Shown in pieces: positions 52,471 to 61,385 of a stretch of 64,000 nt of DNA; within the stretch, counting starts at the first letter, position 1, and each line of letters opens with the position of its first letter. The notes beneath the pieces are model-generated. The model searched no databases. It had not been told where the DNA came from and saw only the letters and a program-made list of their open reading frames with translations. The position numbers and the translations under genes are program-made. The stretch is from Polyangiaceae bacterium (lineage in GTDB: Bacteria > Myxococcota_A > Polyangia > Polyangiales > Polyangiaceae): positions 80,386-144,385 of the forward strand of contig JAICUB010000013.1 in NCBI GenBank assembly GCA_025936045.1, read 5' to 3'.

Positions 52471-53778
52471 TCATCCACGGCCGAGCTCCGCGCCCATGGC
52501 GAGTGCACGCTCCACGCAGACGTCGGAGTTGATGTAGTCGAACTGGGCGAAGCGGCCGAGGAGTTTCAGGCCCGTCGCCGCAACCGCCTCGCGCAACGCG
52601 GTGACGTGACGGCGATATTCTAGGTCGTAAACCGGATAGCCGTAGCGGAAGCGGACGACGCGCCGGTAGCTCACCTTGGCCGCGTCGACGAGGCCGACGC
52701 GCGCGAGATCGGCCGTGATGCGCGCGAGCAACGCTTCGTCCGCGAGCTCCCAGACGCCGTCACCCTCGTTCGCGGTGATTTCGGCCATCGCTATCGAAGA
52801 GCCCTCCGGCGCGCAGCGCTCGCTGAAAGCCTGTGGGAACGAGACCCGGTGGAAAAGAATGTCCGGATCGGGGACGTAGACGGCGGTGTAGTCGTGCGCG
52901 CGCGGCTCGGCCGAACCGATGACTACGTTGATGAGCGAGTTGTAGTGGAGCTCGGCCGCCGCCGCGCGCGCGGCCTCGGGCGCTTCCGGCCAAACCGCCA
53001 AAAGCTCGTGGATCGGGATCGTCGATACGAGCGTGTCGCAGCTGATCTGCTCTCCGCGATCGGAGGTCACGCGCCAGCCGGCCCCGTCGCGCTCGACCTT
53101 CGCGACGCGCCAGCCGGTGCGCACGCGGCCGCGCACCCGCGCGCGGAAGGCATCGACGATCGCCTCGAAGCCGCCCTCGATCGGATACGAGAAGAAGAGC
53201 TGGTGCAGGTAGCCCTCGGTCGGAATTCCGATCGACGAGCGGAGCACGTCCTCGAGCGGCGGCTTCGGGATGCGCGAGACGAACTCGAGGCCGAGCTTCT
53301 CCGGGTCGTAGTTCCAGATCTTCTGGTTATACGGGATGAAGTACTTCTCCGAGATGCCCTTGCCGAAGGTGACGTACGACCACTCTGCGAGGTTCGTCGG
53401 CGTCTCACCCTGACGCGGATTCGCGAGGTAGCCGTGGATGCACTCGAAGTTGTCTTCGGGCGACAGCGCCGCGAGATCGTTCTCGAAGGGGTAGCGCACC
53501 ATGCGGCCCTTGAACCAAATCTTGTTCTCGCGGCGCTTCTGGTGGACGTTCGCGCCGAGCGCGTCGACCATCAGCTTCAGCACCGCTTTGTTCTTGCTGA
53601 ACATGATGTGCGGGCCGGCGGCGTCGAACGTGAAGCCGTTCTCGCTGACGGTCTCGCACAGGCCGCCCGTGCGCTCGAAGAGCTCGACCACCTCGACGTC
53701 GTCGCCGAGCGTGGAGGCGAGCGCGATGCCCGAGATCCCGCCACCCAGTATCAGCACGCGGCAATGCACCGCGCTCAA
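52471..53778 (-). CDS. FAD-dependent oxidoreductase, amine-oxidase/UDP-galactopyranose-mutase-like
   Basis: 435 residues. The N-terminal Rossmann motif VLILGGGISGIALASTLGDDVEVVELFERTGGLCE binds FAD. The middle has family features shared with protoporphyrinogen-oxidase-like and UGM-like proteins (AAGPHIMFSKNKAV, PYNQKIWNYDPEKLGLEFVSRIP, LVSTIPIHELL), and the C-terminal GRFAQFDYINSD is the FAD-closing segment. In glycan clusters such enzymes rearrange or oxidise lipid- or nucleotide-linked sugars. It begins at TTG 53778, or GTG 53769. It is first in a same-strand series with GT2 and TylF genes. Confidence 0.82.
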   Translation of the reverse strand: MSAVHCRVLILGGGISGIALASTLGDDVEVVELFERTGGLCETVSENGFTFDAAGPHIMFSKNKAVLKLMVDALGANVHQKRRENKIWFKGRMVRYPFENDLAALSPEDNFECIHGYLANPRQGETPTNLAEWSYVTFGKGISEKYFIPYNQKIWNYDPEKLGLEFVSRIPKPPLEDVLRSSIGIPTEGYLHQLFFSYPIEGGFEAIVDAFRARVRGRVRTGWRVAKVERDGAGWRVTSDRGEQISCDTLVSTIPIHELLAVWPEAPEAARAAAAELHYNSLINVVIGSAEPRAHDYTAVYVPDPDILFHRVSFPQAFSERCAPEGSSIAMAEITANEGDGVWELADEALLARITADLARVGLVDAAKVSYRRVVRFRYGYPVYDLEYRRHVTALREAVAATGLKLLGRFAQFDYINSDVCVERALAMGAELGRG

Positions 53779-53891
53779 GACGTGCCCCCGAGCGCGTCGG
53801 TTTCGGTCATGGAGCGTTCGGGCGACATCGGGGGGGATTTATTACCACGCATGGCCGCGCAGGCGACCAAGCCTTGCGAGTGAGGCAGCGG

Positions 53892-53962
53892 TTCCCGCGC
53901 ATGGATTCGAACCACGATTCAGGGATTCAAAGTCCCTTGTCCTGCCTTTAGACGACGCGGGA
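53892..53962 (-). tRNA. tRNA-Gln (anticodon TTG)
   Basis: The minus strand folds as a full cloverleaf. The acceptor stem TCCCGCG/CGCGGGA has seven perfect pairs. D stem GTCT/GGAC. Anticodon stem AGGGA/TCCCT with loop CTTTGAA, giving anticodon TTG (Gln, CAA). T stem CGTGG/CCATG with loop TTCGAAT. The discriminator is A; CCA is not encoded. It sits between the FAD gene and the arylsulfotransferase-family gene with no partner tRNA. Confidence 0.95.
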
Positions 53963-54067
53963 AGAGGGCGCGCAGCCTACACCGAAGACCCCGCGCCTTG
54001 ATCGTGAATTTTGGAGCCCCACTCGCGTGAGACTCGTGAAATTCACCCGCTGCGCCGGCCTAGCCGC

Positions 54068-55861
54068 CTAGTTCGAGGCGGCGTGAACGAGCGGCGGCGT
54101 GACGCGGTCCGAACGGTAGACGCCGAAGTCCGGCGGAAAGCGGAACTCCCACACGACCTTGCCGTCGGCCTTGGTCACCTCGAACACGCGGCTCTCGACC
54201 GACGGGTTCCGGATGCCGCCCGTGATGAGGATGTTGCCGTTCGCCAAGCGATCGGCGTCGCCCCAGAAGGGCGTGTACCACTTGTCCGTGTACCACGAGT
54301 CAGGAACGGTGAAGGTGCCGGGGAACTCCCATTCGAGCGTCGCCGTCTTCGCGGTCTCGTCGACTTTGTACTCGACGGCTCGGGAGTGGAACATCGACGT
54401 GCTGCCGCCGGTAGCACCCGACGAGTAGCCGCCGTTGTCGAAGAAGAGAACGGTGCCGTCGTCCTCGTGGATTTCGGGATCGTGCGCGTCGTCGTACTCC
54501 GAGGTCGTCGGCGAGTAGGTGAAGTCCCCGAGTCCCTTGCTGCCGTATTTGGCCTGCAGGAGCCACTGCTTGGTGGGGCTCGTGTACGTCGTCTTGAGCA
54601 AGCCGACCCAACGACAGTTCGCCCATACCTCGTTCTTATCGACGTCGACAGTGATGGAATTGGCGTGGCACCAGTCGGAGGTCGCTCCCGACGGCGGTGG
54701 GACGAGCGAAGCATAGTCGAGCGACCACACCTCGTTGCTGTCGGCGTCGAGCTCGCGAAACACCGGATTTTGCAGGCCGCCGCTCGCGTTCACGTACTCG
54801 ATGATCACGTAGTGGCCGTTCGGCAGCTTGCTCGCGTGATGCGTCACGTTCGCGCCGGGAAGACAGGCCTTGTGCTTGCACTCCCAGATGACGTTCCCGG
54901 CGAGGTCGTACTCGCGGGGCGGAGTGCCGTTCGTGAGGTTCGCGTTCCATGTCGGGCCGATCAGCACGCCCTTGTCGGTGAGCTGCGTGGAGACGGCGCC
55001 GCCGATGTCGGGGTTCGTCCCGTCGATGACGTACCAGACCGGCTGACCGCCGGCGTCGTACATCACTGCCATGGGGGGGTAGTCGGAGCGCGCGTTCGTG
55101 CTGCCGTTGCCCTTCTGCACGTTCATCAGCGTCCAGCCGGCTTGCGACTTGGTCGTGTCGTTGATCATTACCGTGCCGACCGGGATCGTGTCCGGCAGCG
55201 CGCCCGTCATGAACGTCCCCGTGCCGCTCGCCGAGCCGGAGATCGCCTTGATCATGTACGACTTCATCGCGTGCATGCCGATCACGAGCACCTTGTGGTC
55301 GGTGACCATGGTGTCGTCGGAGATCTCGAAGTCGTAGGTCGTCTCTCCGAACCGAACGATCGAGTTTGCGGGCGCCGCCGTCGTCCAGCTCACGAAGCAC
55401 GAGATGACGCTGTTCGGGTTCGGCTCGATGGTGAGCGTGAGGCCGCCCGTGACCGCCGCGCCCGCACTGCCGCCGGCGCCGTTGCCCGAGCCGCTTGCGC
55501 CGCCCGCAGCGACGCCGCCTGCGCCGCTGCCGGAGGAACCGCCCGCGCCTGTGGTCCCCGACGAACCGCCACCGCCCGCAAGAGAGCTCGAGCCGCCGCT
55601 GCTCGGCGCCCCGCTGCTGCCGCTCGCGCCGCCGGTGCCGCCGGTGCCGCCCGTGTTGGTTGTCATCCTGCTACCGGCGCTGCCCGCGTTCGAGCCGCTG
55701 CCGCTGCCGCCGCCGCCGCCATTGCCGGTGCCGCCCGCGCCGCCGCCGCCGGTGCTGGAGCCACCCGAGGAGCTCGAGCCGTCGTGTGCGCTGCTTCCGC
55801 AGCCGGTCAAGGCGGCGAGGAGCGAGGCCGCCGCGACGAAGGTAGGTCGATGATACTTCAT
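54068..55861 (-). CDS. arylsulfotransferase-family lipoprotein with long Gly/Ser linker
   Basis: 597 residues from ATG 55861. Lipobox LAALTGC at residue 21, followed by about 120 residues of Gly/Ser/Ala/Thr linker, the longest low-complexity run in the window. The folded part first has a fibronectin-like beta segment (TLTIEPNPNSVISCFVSWTT). A beta-propeller of arylsulfotransferase (ASST) type follows: GNVIWECKHKAC, THHASKLPNGHYVIIEYVN, NEVWSLDYASL, HDPEIHEDDGTVLFFDNGG, ANGNILITGGIRNPSVESRVFEV. ASST enzymes move sulfate between phenols through a His; His residues in THHASKLPNGH and AHDPEIH are candidates. Substrate unknown. Its stop lies 105 bases from tRNA-Gln. Confidence 0.82.
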   Translation of the reverse strand: MKYHRPTFVAAASLLAALTGCGSSAHDGSSSSGGSSTGGGGAGGTGNGGGGGSGSGSNAGSAGSRMTTNTGGTGGTGGASGSSGAPSSGGSSSLAGGGGSSGTTGAGGSSGSGAGGVAAGGASGSGNGAGGSAGAAVTGGLTLTIEPNPNSVISCFVSWTTAAPANSIVRFGETTYDFEISDDTMVTDHKVLVIGMHAMKSYMIKAISGSASGTGTFMTGALPDTIPVGTVMINDTTKSQAGWTLMNVQKGNGSTNARSDYPPMAVMYDAGGQPVWYVIDGTNPDIGGAVSTQLTDKGVLIGPTWNANLTNGTPPREYDLAGNVIWECKHKACLPGANVTHHASKLPNGHYVIIEYVNASGGLQNPVFRELDADSNEVWSLDYASLVPPPSGATSDWCHANSITVDVDKNEVWANCRWVGLLKTTYTSPTKQWLLQAKYGSKGLGDFTYSPTTSEYDDAHDPEIHEDDGTVLFFDNGGYSSGATGGSTSMFHSRAVEYKVDETAKTATLEWEFPGTFTVPDSWYTDKWYTPFWGDADRLANGNILITGGIRNPSVESRVFEVTKADGKVVWEFRFPPDFGVYRSDRVTPPLVHAASN

Positions 55862-56192
55862 TCGATGGGTTCCTTGGCTGCGCCGACACGTGTGCCGACC
55901 CATGCGCCCGCCCGCACCAACTCGTGGTGTCCGTTTGCATGGGCCCAGTAACTCAACCTCATCCTTTTGTGGCAGTTTATTTTTGCGAGCTTACTTTTTG
56001 CGAGAGGGTGAGAGTTATCTCGCTAGCGCAGCGCAGAATCATCTGCGCGAACACGCGCATGGGGCATCGACAGCGGTAACGACGAGTCGCGAACGCCTCG
56101 CTGAACGTGTGATTCCGCGGCGAGCCTGCTGCGCTGCGAACGACTACGCCCGGGAGCGCGCGCGGCGCGCAACGAAACCGCGCGTGCGTCGT
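55862..56192. other. intergenic region upstream of the arylsulfotransferase-family gene
   Basis: About 330 bases without a credible gene. Part of it is AT-rich (55955-56025) and contains the direct repeat listed at 55980. It should carry the promoter of the minus-strand gene at 55861. No RNA or terminator was recognised. Confidence 0.5.
55980..56004. repeat. 10-bp direct repeat, possible regulator site
   Basis: TTTTTGCGAG at 55980-55989 and again at 55995-56004, a 15-base period (about one and a half helix turns). It lies about 120 bases upstream of the arylsulfotransferase-family gene. Confidence 0.4.
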
Positions 56193-57218
56193 TCAGCGCG
56201 ACGTCACGCGGTGGACGCGCTCGGCGACGAAACGTACGGCATCCGGGTTCGTCTCCGGCAGGATGCCGTGACCGAGGTTGAACACGTGACCGGTACGCGG
56301 AGCCGCCGCGAGCACTTCGTCCACACGGCGTTCGAGCAGCGGTCGCGGCGCAAAAAGCAGGATCGGATCGAGGTTCCCCTGCAGAGCCACGCCGTCGCCC
56401 AGACGACGCCGTGCAGCGTCGAGGGGCGTGCGCCAATCCACGCCAATCACGCTGCCGCCCGCTTCGCGCTGGAGCTCGAGCAACGCGCCCGTATCGGTCC
56501 CGAAATGAATTATCGGCACGCCGGCCTCGGCGACCGACGCGAGAACGTGACGGACGTGCGGCAGCACGTGCTCCGTGTAGTCGCGCGGTGACAAGCAGCC
56601 GACCCACGAGTCGAAGAGCTGCACGGCTTGCGCGCCCGCGGCGATTTGCGCGTGCAGGTAGCGCCGCACCACTTCGGCGAGCTTGTGCATGAGCTCGCCG
56701 AACGCTTCCGGCTCGTCGTACATGAAGCGCTTCACCCGCATGAAGTGCGAGCTCTTGCCGCCTTCGACCAGGTAGCTCGCGAGCGTGAAGGGCGCGCCCG
56801 CGAAGCCGATGAGCGGCGTTTTGCCCTCGAGCTCGCGCCGCAGCAGCCGGATGGCCTGAAGCACGTGGGGCAGCCCTTCTTCCGGCTCGAAGAGCCGCAG
56901 GCGCTCGACCGCGGCGCGATCACGCACCGGAGCGTGGATCACGGGGCCCTCGCCCGCCGCGAACTCGAAGGGCGCCCCCATCGGCTCGAGCGGCAATAGA
57001 ATGTCCGCGAAGAGGATCGCCGCGTCGACCTCGAACGCACGCAGAGGCTGGAGCGTCACCTCGAGCGCGAGCTCGGGCGCCCTACAGATGTCGAGGAGCG
57101 TGTGCTTCTCACGCAGCTTGCGGTATTCGGCCATGTAGCGGCCGGCTTGGCGCATGAACCAGACGGGCGTCGCGTCGACCGGCTCGCAGCGGCACGCGCG
57201 GAGAAAACGATCCCACAT
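56193..57218 (-). CDS. hemE: uroporphyrinogen decarboxylase
   Basis: 341 residues. Diagnostic sequences: TPVWFMRQAGRYMAEYRKLRE (substrate-binding Arg cluster), LFADILLP (catalytic Asp), GFAGAPFTLASYLVEG, QLFDSWVG and FNLGHGILPETNP. It removes four carboxyl groups from uroporphyrinogen III to give coproporphyrinogen III, in heme synthesis. It starts 24 bases after the ccmE stop on the same strand, so the two heme-related genes are probably one operon. Confidence 0.97.
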   Translation of the reverse strand: MWDRFLRACRCEPVDATPVWFMRQAGRYMAEYRKLREKHTLLDICRAPELALEVTLQPLRAFEVDAAILFADILLPLEPMGAPFEFAAGEGPVIHAPVRDRAAVERLRLFEPEEGLPHVLQAIRLLRRELEGKTPLIGFAGAPFTLASYLVEGGKSSHFMRVKRFMYDEPEAFGELMHKLAEVVRRYLHAQIAAGAQAVQLFDSWVGCLSPRDYTEHVLPHVRHVLASVAEAGVPIIHFGTDTGALLELQREAGGSVIGVDWRTPLDAARRRLGDGVALQGNLDPILLFAPRPLLERRVDEVLAAAPRTGHVFNLGHGILPETNPDAVRFVAERVHRVTSR

Positions 57219-57242
57219 GTTCGGTGTAGCCGCGGAGACGCT

Positions 57243-57803
57243 TTAGAGCGCCGACGTGGGTCCCATCGCCTGATGCGGCGCTTGTTCGCCCTTCCGCGCG
57301 CGGTCCTTCATCTCGTACTTCGACGGGCACTTGGCGAAAATGGTCGTGGCCTCGAAGTGCCCCGCCGGATCGAGCGTGCCCTCCGCGGTCGCAACCACGT
57401 CCATCCCCGGCATGTCGCGGAAGGTGTCGGGGATGGTGCACCGCGCGTAATGCACGGGAAGCTCGCTCGTCTTGCCGATGATGGTGAAGCGGTACTCGCA
57501 CGGCTCGTCGCGATGCACGAGCGTCCCCTTCTTGAGCATGCCCTGCACGCGCACGTTGCGCCCTTCGAAGTGGGCGCGGTTCGCGAGCACCTCGTCGACG
57601 TTGCGATCGTAGATGACGGCGTTGTTCAGGTTCGTGAACACGAGTGTGAGGAGGGCGCCGACCGCGACCAAGAGTCCGACGAGCAACCGGATGCTGCGCT
57701 TGGCCTCCGCGCGCGGGCGCGGCGCTCCGGGAGCAGGCTGTGCTTGCGCGACGGCCTCCGACTCCTCGACGGCCTGAGCCAGCTCGCGATCGACGTTGCT
57801 CAT
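57243..57803 (-). CDS. ccmE: cytochrome c maturation heme chaperone CcmE, CXXXY type
   Basis: 186 residues. Polar N-terminal arm, one membrane helix (about 38-58), then the OB-fold periplasmic domain (VRVQGMLKKGTLVHRD, EYRFTIIGKTSELPVHY, ATAEGTL). At the heme-attachment site E. coli has His130 in an HXXXY motif; here the sequence is AKCPSKYEMKD, with C159 and Y163, a CXXXY motif. This variant is known from some archaea and Desulfovibrio. The C-terminal tail is short. It precedes hemE. The start at 57803 fits the family; the frame stays open upstream with low-complexity residues only. Confidence 0.92.
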   Translation of the reverse strand: MSNVDRELAQAVEESEAVAQAQPAPGAPRPRAEAKRSIRLLVGLLVAVGALLTLVFTNLNNAVIYDRNVDEVLANRAHFEGRNVRVQGMLKKGTLVHRDEPCEYRFTIIGKTSELPVHYARCTIPDTFRDMPGMDVVATAEGTLDPAGHFEATTIFAKCPSKYEMKDRARKGEQAPHQAMGPTSAL

Positions 57804-57960
57804 GGTTTCGAAGCCTAGTGCTCGAGCTTCCGCCGGTCCAGGCGCCGGGGGTTTCGCCCCGCGGAGCACGCAACCAGCTCCCGGAGCGTCCGATGAGTGA
57901 GTTTGCCGGCCCCAAACCCCCCGGCAAACGTCCGTCTCGCCGTTTTGCGAGGACTCAGCG

Positions 57961-58578
57961 ATGCGCCCCAACGTCTTCTTTTCAGCTCTCACGGTCGCAG
58001 TTTTTCCGTCCCTCGCGCGCGCCGCGCTGCCGCCCCTCCGCGACCCGGAGCCCGCTCCTTTAACGAGAGCGCCCGAACACTTGCGGCGCCCGGTCGAGCT
58101 CGTGCCGAAGCTCAGCATCACCGAGCCGCTCTGCGGCCGCGACACGGCCGGCCCGTGCGCGCTCGGCGCGGTCGCGGGCGGGGAGCTCGCGGCTCTTTAC
58201 CGCCCGACTGCGTACTTCGCCTTCGGTGGCAGCGCTTTCTACGGCCGGAGTCTCGGGACGGCGCGCGGCCCGAGGGGCGACGTGCTCGGACTCGCGCTCG
58301 TCGGACGCGTGTACCTGCTCGAGGAGGAGTCGCTCGATCCGTATCTCGAAGCGCTCGCCGGCGTGAGCGCGGAGCGCGTCACCCGCGAGCGGGCGGGCTT
58401 CACCGAGGTCGCCGCGGCCACCGAGTCGTACGGGCGTGCGGGCGGCGGCTTGGATTGGTTCGCGACGCCCGCGCTCGAGCTCGGCGTCTTCGCCGGATAC
58501 AGCGAGCTCCTGCCGGCGGGGCGCGGCGCCGTCACGGCGGGCTTGGGGGTAAGCTTCCTGTTCGGCGAAGGCTTGTGA
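57961..58578 (+). CDS. exported beta-barrel-like protein, unknown function
   Basis: 205 residues with a signal peptide (FFSALTVAVFPSLARA). A Pro-rich mature start follows, then repeating beta-hairpin patterns (YFAFGGSAFYGRSL, LGLALVGRVYLLEEE, YLEALAGVSAERV, LELGVFAGYSELL) ending VTAGLGVSFLFGEGL, as in small outer-membrane barrels. Two cysteines (LCGRDTAGPC) lie near the start of the mature chain. No family recognised. Divergent from ccmE. Confidence 0.65.
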   Translation: MRPNVFFSALTVAVFPSLARAALPPLRDPEPAPLTRAPEHLRRPVELVPKLSITEPLCGRDTAGPCALGAVAGGELAALYRPTAYFAFGGSAFYGRSLGTARGPRGDVLGLALVGRVYLLEEESLDPYLEALAGVSAERVTRERAGFTEVAAATESYGRAGGGLDWFATPALELGVFAGYSELLPAGRGAVTAGLGVSFLFGEGL

Positions 58579-58628
58579 GCTGGCGCTCCGGGTTTTCGCC
58601 TCGCGAGCCTTCTACTACGCTCGCGCGC

Positions 58629-59942
58629 ATGCTCGAAGATCCGCTGGGCATCGATCGCGAGCTCCGCTCCGTCGCGCGCTCGCTCGAGAGCTTTCGCGCG
58701 GCGCTCCGCGCGGGCCGCGGCGAAGATCACGCGTTCGAGCTCAGCGGCCGGCGCGTGTCTCGCGAGCTCATCAGCGAGCTCGCCGACAACCTCGCAGACC
58801 CGCTCGCGCCCGCGCTCCTCCGCACGGCCGCGCACCTCTTCGAAGAGCACGCGCTTGCCTCCCTCCACGTACGGCACGCCGCGGCATTTCGCGTCGTGCG
58901 CCATCCGCTCGATCTACCCGAACGCGGTGAATTCACGTTGCGCGCCGTGCTCGGCCACGCGCTCGCGGACACCAAGGGTCAGCGTAGCGCTTGGCTTCGA
59001 ATCCTGTTCGAGCGCGCCGAGCGAGCGACCGAGCTCGCCTTGCGTCGCGCCGAACAGCGCGCCGAAGCACGGGCGTCGCTGGCCGAACGCGTGCCGGCCG
59101 TTTTTTTCGAGGGGAGCGCCTCGGTGCTCGAGGTCGCTCACCGTTTTCTCGACGCGTCGCGCTCGGCCTTCGCGACGCTCGGCGTGGAGACGCTCGCCGA
59201 CGTGCTCGGCGTGGGGCTCGGCCGCGACTCGCGCGCCGAGTGGCCCACGCGCGTGACGGCGCGCTCCGTGGCCGAGCTCTTTCGCGAGGGACGCTTCGCC
59301 GAGTTCGTCGCGGAAGCGCCCGACTTCGCGATCCCCTCGCTCGGTGCGTCGAGCTTCCTGCGGGCGCTCTTTCGCTTCGGGGCGGCGCTGAAGTCGGGGC
59401 TCACGGGCGATCGGGGCCCCTTCGTGCTCGCCCGCGATCCGTACGGCTTCGATCGCGCGACGTTCGGCGCGCTCTTCGCGCTCTTGCCCGTCAACGACGC
59501 GTTCGCGCGGCGGGCCCTCGGCGTAGGCGCGAACGCCGCGGCCGATCACCGCCGCTCGCTCGCGCGCGTGCTGCTCGTCGCGAGCCGCGAAGCCGCGCTG
59601 CGCGCGCTCCTCCATGACGCGTCGTTCAGCGGCCGGAGCGCCCTCGAACGGGCGTACGCCGAGCAAAGCTACGAGGCGCTCGGGGTCGAGCTCGCACCGG
59701 TCGGCCTCGGCGTCGCGTTCACACCGCGGCCGAGCGACCCCGCGCGACTCGCAGGGCTCTTCGTCGCGACCGAGCACGCGGCACGCCTGGTCGCCGAGCA
59801 CGACGAGGATTGGTACCGAAATCCGCGTGCCGTCGAGGAGATCCGCGAAAGCGGGCGCTTGCCCGCCGCGACCACGCCGGCGCCGGAAGCGCTCGAGAGC
59901 GGCTCACGAGCGCTCGTTCGGCTGATCGAAGCCGCGCTCTGA
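58629..59942 (+). CDS. hypothetical protein, Ala/Arg-rich, unknown function
   Basis: 437 residues from ATG 58629, with no signal peptide, membrane helix or recognised domain. It appears mainly helical, with many Arg-Ala-Leu segments (RAERATELALRRAEQRAEARASL) and a more ordered C-terminal half (YGFDRATFGALFALLPVNDAFARRALGVG, VGLGVAFTPRP, FVATEHAARLVAEHDEDWYRNPRAVEEIRESGRLP). The regular coding pattern and length make it real. It follows the barrel-like gene after 50 bases on the same strand. Confidence 0.7.
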   Translation: MLEDPLGIDRELRSVARSLESFRAALRAGRGEDHAFELSGRRVSRELISELADNLADPLAPALLRTAAHLFEEHALASLHVRHAAAFRVVRHPLDLPERGEFTLRAVLGHALADTKGQRSAWLRILFERAERATELALRRAEQRAEARASLAERVPAVFFEGSASVLEVAHRFLDASRSAFATLGVETLADVLGVGLGRDSRAEWPTRVTARSVAELFREGRFAEFVAEAPDFAIPSLGASSFLRALFRFGAALKSGLTGDRGPFVLARDPYGFDRATFGALFALLPVNDAFARRALGVGANAAADHRRSLARVLLVASREAALRALLHDASFSGRSALERAYAEQSYEALGVELAPVGLGVAFTPRPSDPARLAGLFVATEHAARLVAEHDEDWYRNPRAVEEIRESGRLPAATTPAPEALESGSRALVRLIEAAL

Positions 59943-59959
59943 GGCCCGGAAAGCCCCGT

Positions 59960-60970
59960 TCAGAAACTCTCGTTCGGCGTGGGCGTGAGCCCCGTCGCGT
60001 CGAGGTGGTACGTGAAGCCGAAGACGACCGCCGACGCCGCCGCGCCGATGAAAGTGCGGCGCAGGCTCACGTCCACATCGAAGCTTCGCTCGATGTAGCC
60101 GAGGCCGCCGGCGAACGCGTGGCTCTTCGCGCCGTCGTCGTAGCGGTAGCCGAGGCGGGCCTCGAAGTGATCCGCCAAGAGCGCCTCGAGCCCGAACATC
60201 GCGCGGACCGTCGTACGATCCCAGGTCGTGAAATCCGCAACCAAGTCCCCCTCGCCGCCGAAGTCACCGAACGTCACGTTCGCGCCGCCGCCGAAGCTCG
60301 TCGGCTGAAAGCCGTGACCGGGGTTGTTCAGATCGTTGCCCACGATGGAGATCGCGAAATGATCGTTTGCCTTGAGCGTGGCGCCCGCGTCGAGCGCGAA
60401 GCCGCGCACGATGCGTGCGTTGGGGAGTCCGCCCGACGCGAGGCTCGTGCCGAGCGGACCCACGCCGTCCTCCGACAGCCACATGTAGCGGCCGCCGAGG
60501 CCGAGAAAAAATTGATTCGAGACCGGGTACGCGAGCGCAAACCTGATGTCCGTCCATTTGCGCGCGACCCCGTCGCTGTCCTGAAAATTCCAGGTCGCAC
60601 CGACGCCGCCCGCGACGCGCGCGCTCGAGACGATCGAGTCTACCGCAGCCGCGCCGTAGCTCTGCCGCGACGCTTCCGGCCAAATCTGCGCGAACGCGCC
60701 CAGGTGATAAACGTGCGTCGCGGCGAGGTTCGCCGGATTGACGAAGAGGGCCGTGAGCGAGTTGCTCGCCGCGCGCTGAGCGCCCGCCGTGCCGGTCGAG
60801 CGCGCCGTCTCGATCTCGTCGTAGTTGTAGCCAATCTGCGGCGACAGCTTGCTCGGGTCGGCGTGCGCGACGCCTTCACGCACGCACACGCTGCCGACGC
60901 TCGCGAGCACGGCGAGCGAGACAACTAGACGGGGTGAGCGCGCGCGCGCGTCGCGCGTCGAGATCGACAC
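59960..60970 (-). CDS. outer-membrane beta-barrel protein, PorV/FadL-like pattern
   Basis: About 336 residues from GTG 60970, just before a hydrophobic export segment (LVVSLAVLASVGSVCV). The mature part is strand-rich and Gly/aromatic-rich (SLTALFVNPANLAATHVYHLGAFAQIWPEA, FALAYPVSNQFFLGLGGRYMW, HFEARLGYRYDDGAKSHAFAGGLGYI), ending SAVVFGFTYHLDATGLTPTPNESF. The NPANLA motif near the start recalls FadL/PorV-type barrels. No substrate can be named. A longer start (61048) is open but adds no signal-like sequence. Divergent from dnaA. Confidence 0.68.
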   Translation of the reverse strand: MSISTRDARARSPRLVVSLAVLASVGSVCVREGVAHADPSKLSPQIGYNYDEIETARSTGTAGAQRAASNSLTALFVNPANLAATHVYHLGAFAQIWPEASRQSYGAAAVDSIVSSARVAGGVGATWNFQDSDGVARKWTDIRFALAYPVSNQFFLGLGGRYMWLSEDGVGPLGTSLASGGLPNARIVRGFALDAGATLKANDHFAISIVGNDLNNPGHGFQPTSFGGGANVTFGDFGGEGDLVADFTTWDRTTVRAMFGLEALLADHFEARLGYRYDDGAKSHAFAGGLGYIERSFDVDVSLRRTFIGAAASAVVFGFTYHLDATGLTPTPNESF

Positions 60971-61385
60971 TGAGCGAGCGCTACTCTCTTGGATCCATCC
61001 GGGCAAGAAATGAGCGCCGATACACGTCACCTCCAGCCGCTCGCTCACGAAGTACGGCCGTTCGGCCAGGCAAGTTTTCGTCAGCGAGCTCTTGACTCCC
61101 TGATCGACGGATCCCGAGCCGTTCGCGAGACGCGCGTCGCGCGCGGATCAAAATTCCGAACTCCATCTGCGAGGTTACTGATCGTGCATTCGAAGCGCGC
61201 CGAACGAACGAACCGATCACGAAATCACTCGCGTCACGATCCTGCGTCATTCGTGCGGCATCGCTCGGAGTTACATGGAGCCCATTGAAACTCGATTGAG
61301 GTCGGTGGTAGGCGCGGTTGCTTCGCCCTGGACGTTAACTTTTGCGACTCCACAGCCCTGTGGACAATATGGGGACTTGGTAAGC
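60971..61385. promoter_or_regulatory. dnaA upstream region with one DnaA box in a palindrome
   Basis: 415 bases without a gene. Near dnaA, TCCACAG-CC-CTGTGGA (61349-61364) is a perfect 7+7 inverted repeat. It overlaps a DnaA box on the minus strand, TTGTCCACA (61359-61367), one base from the consensus TTATCCACA. A possible promoter is TTGCGA (61342-61347), 17 bases, CAATAT (61365-61370). A DnaA box inside the promoter suggests self-repression. Only one good box was found, too few for a typical oriC. Confidence 0.5.

Noticed and set aside
55440..55800. Gly/Ser-coding low-complexity run as a tandem repeat or CRISPR-like array
   Set aside because: The repeats are irregular codon-level GGS-type units inside the lipoprotein linker, with no fixed unit or spacers.
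60971..61385. Full oriC upstream of dnaA
   Set aside because: Only one convincing DnaA box and no AT-rich unwinding region were found.
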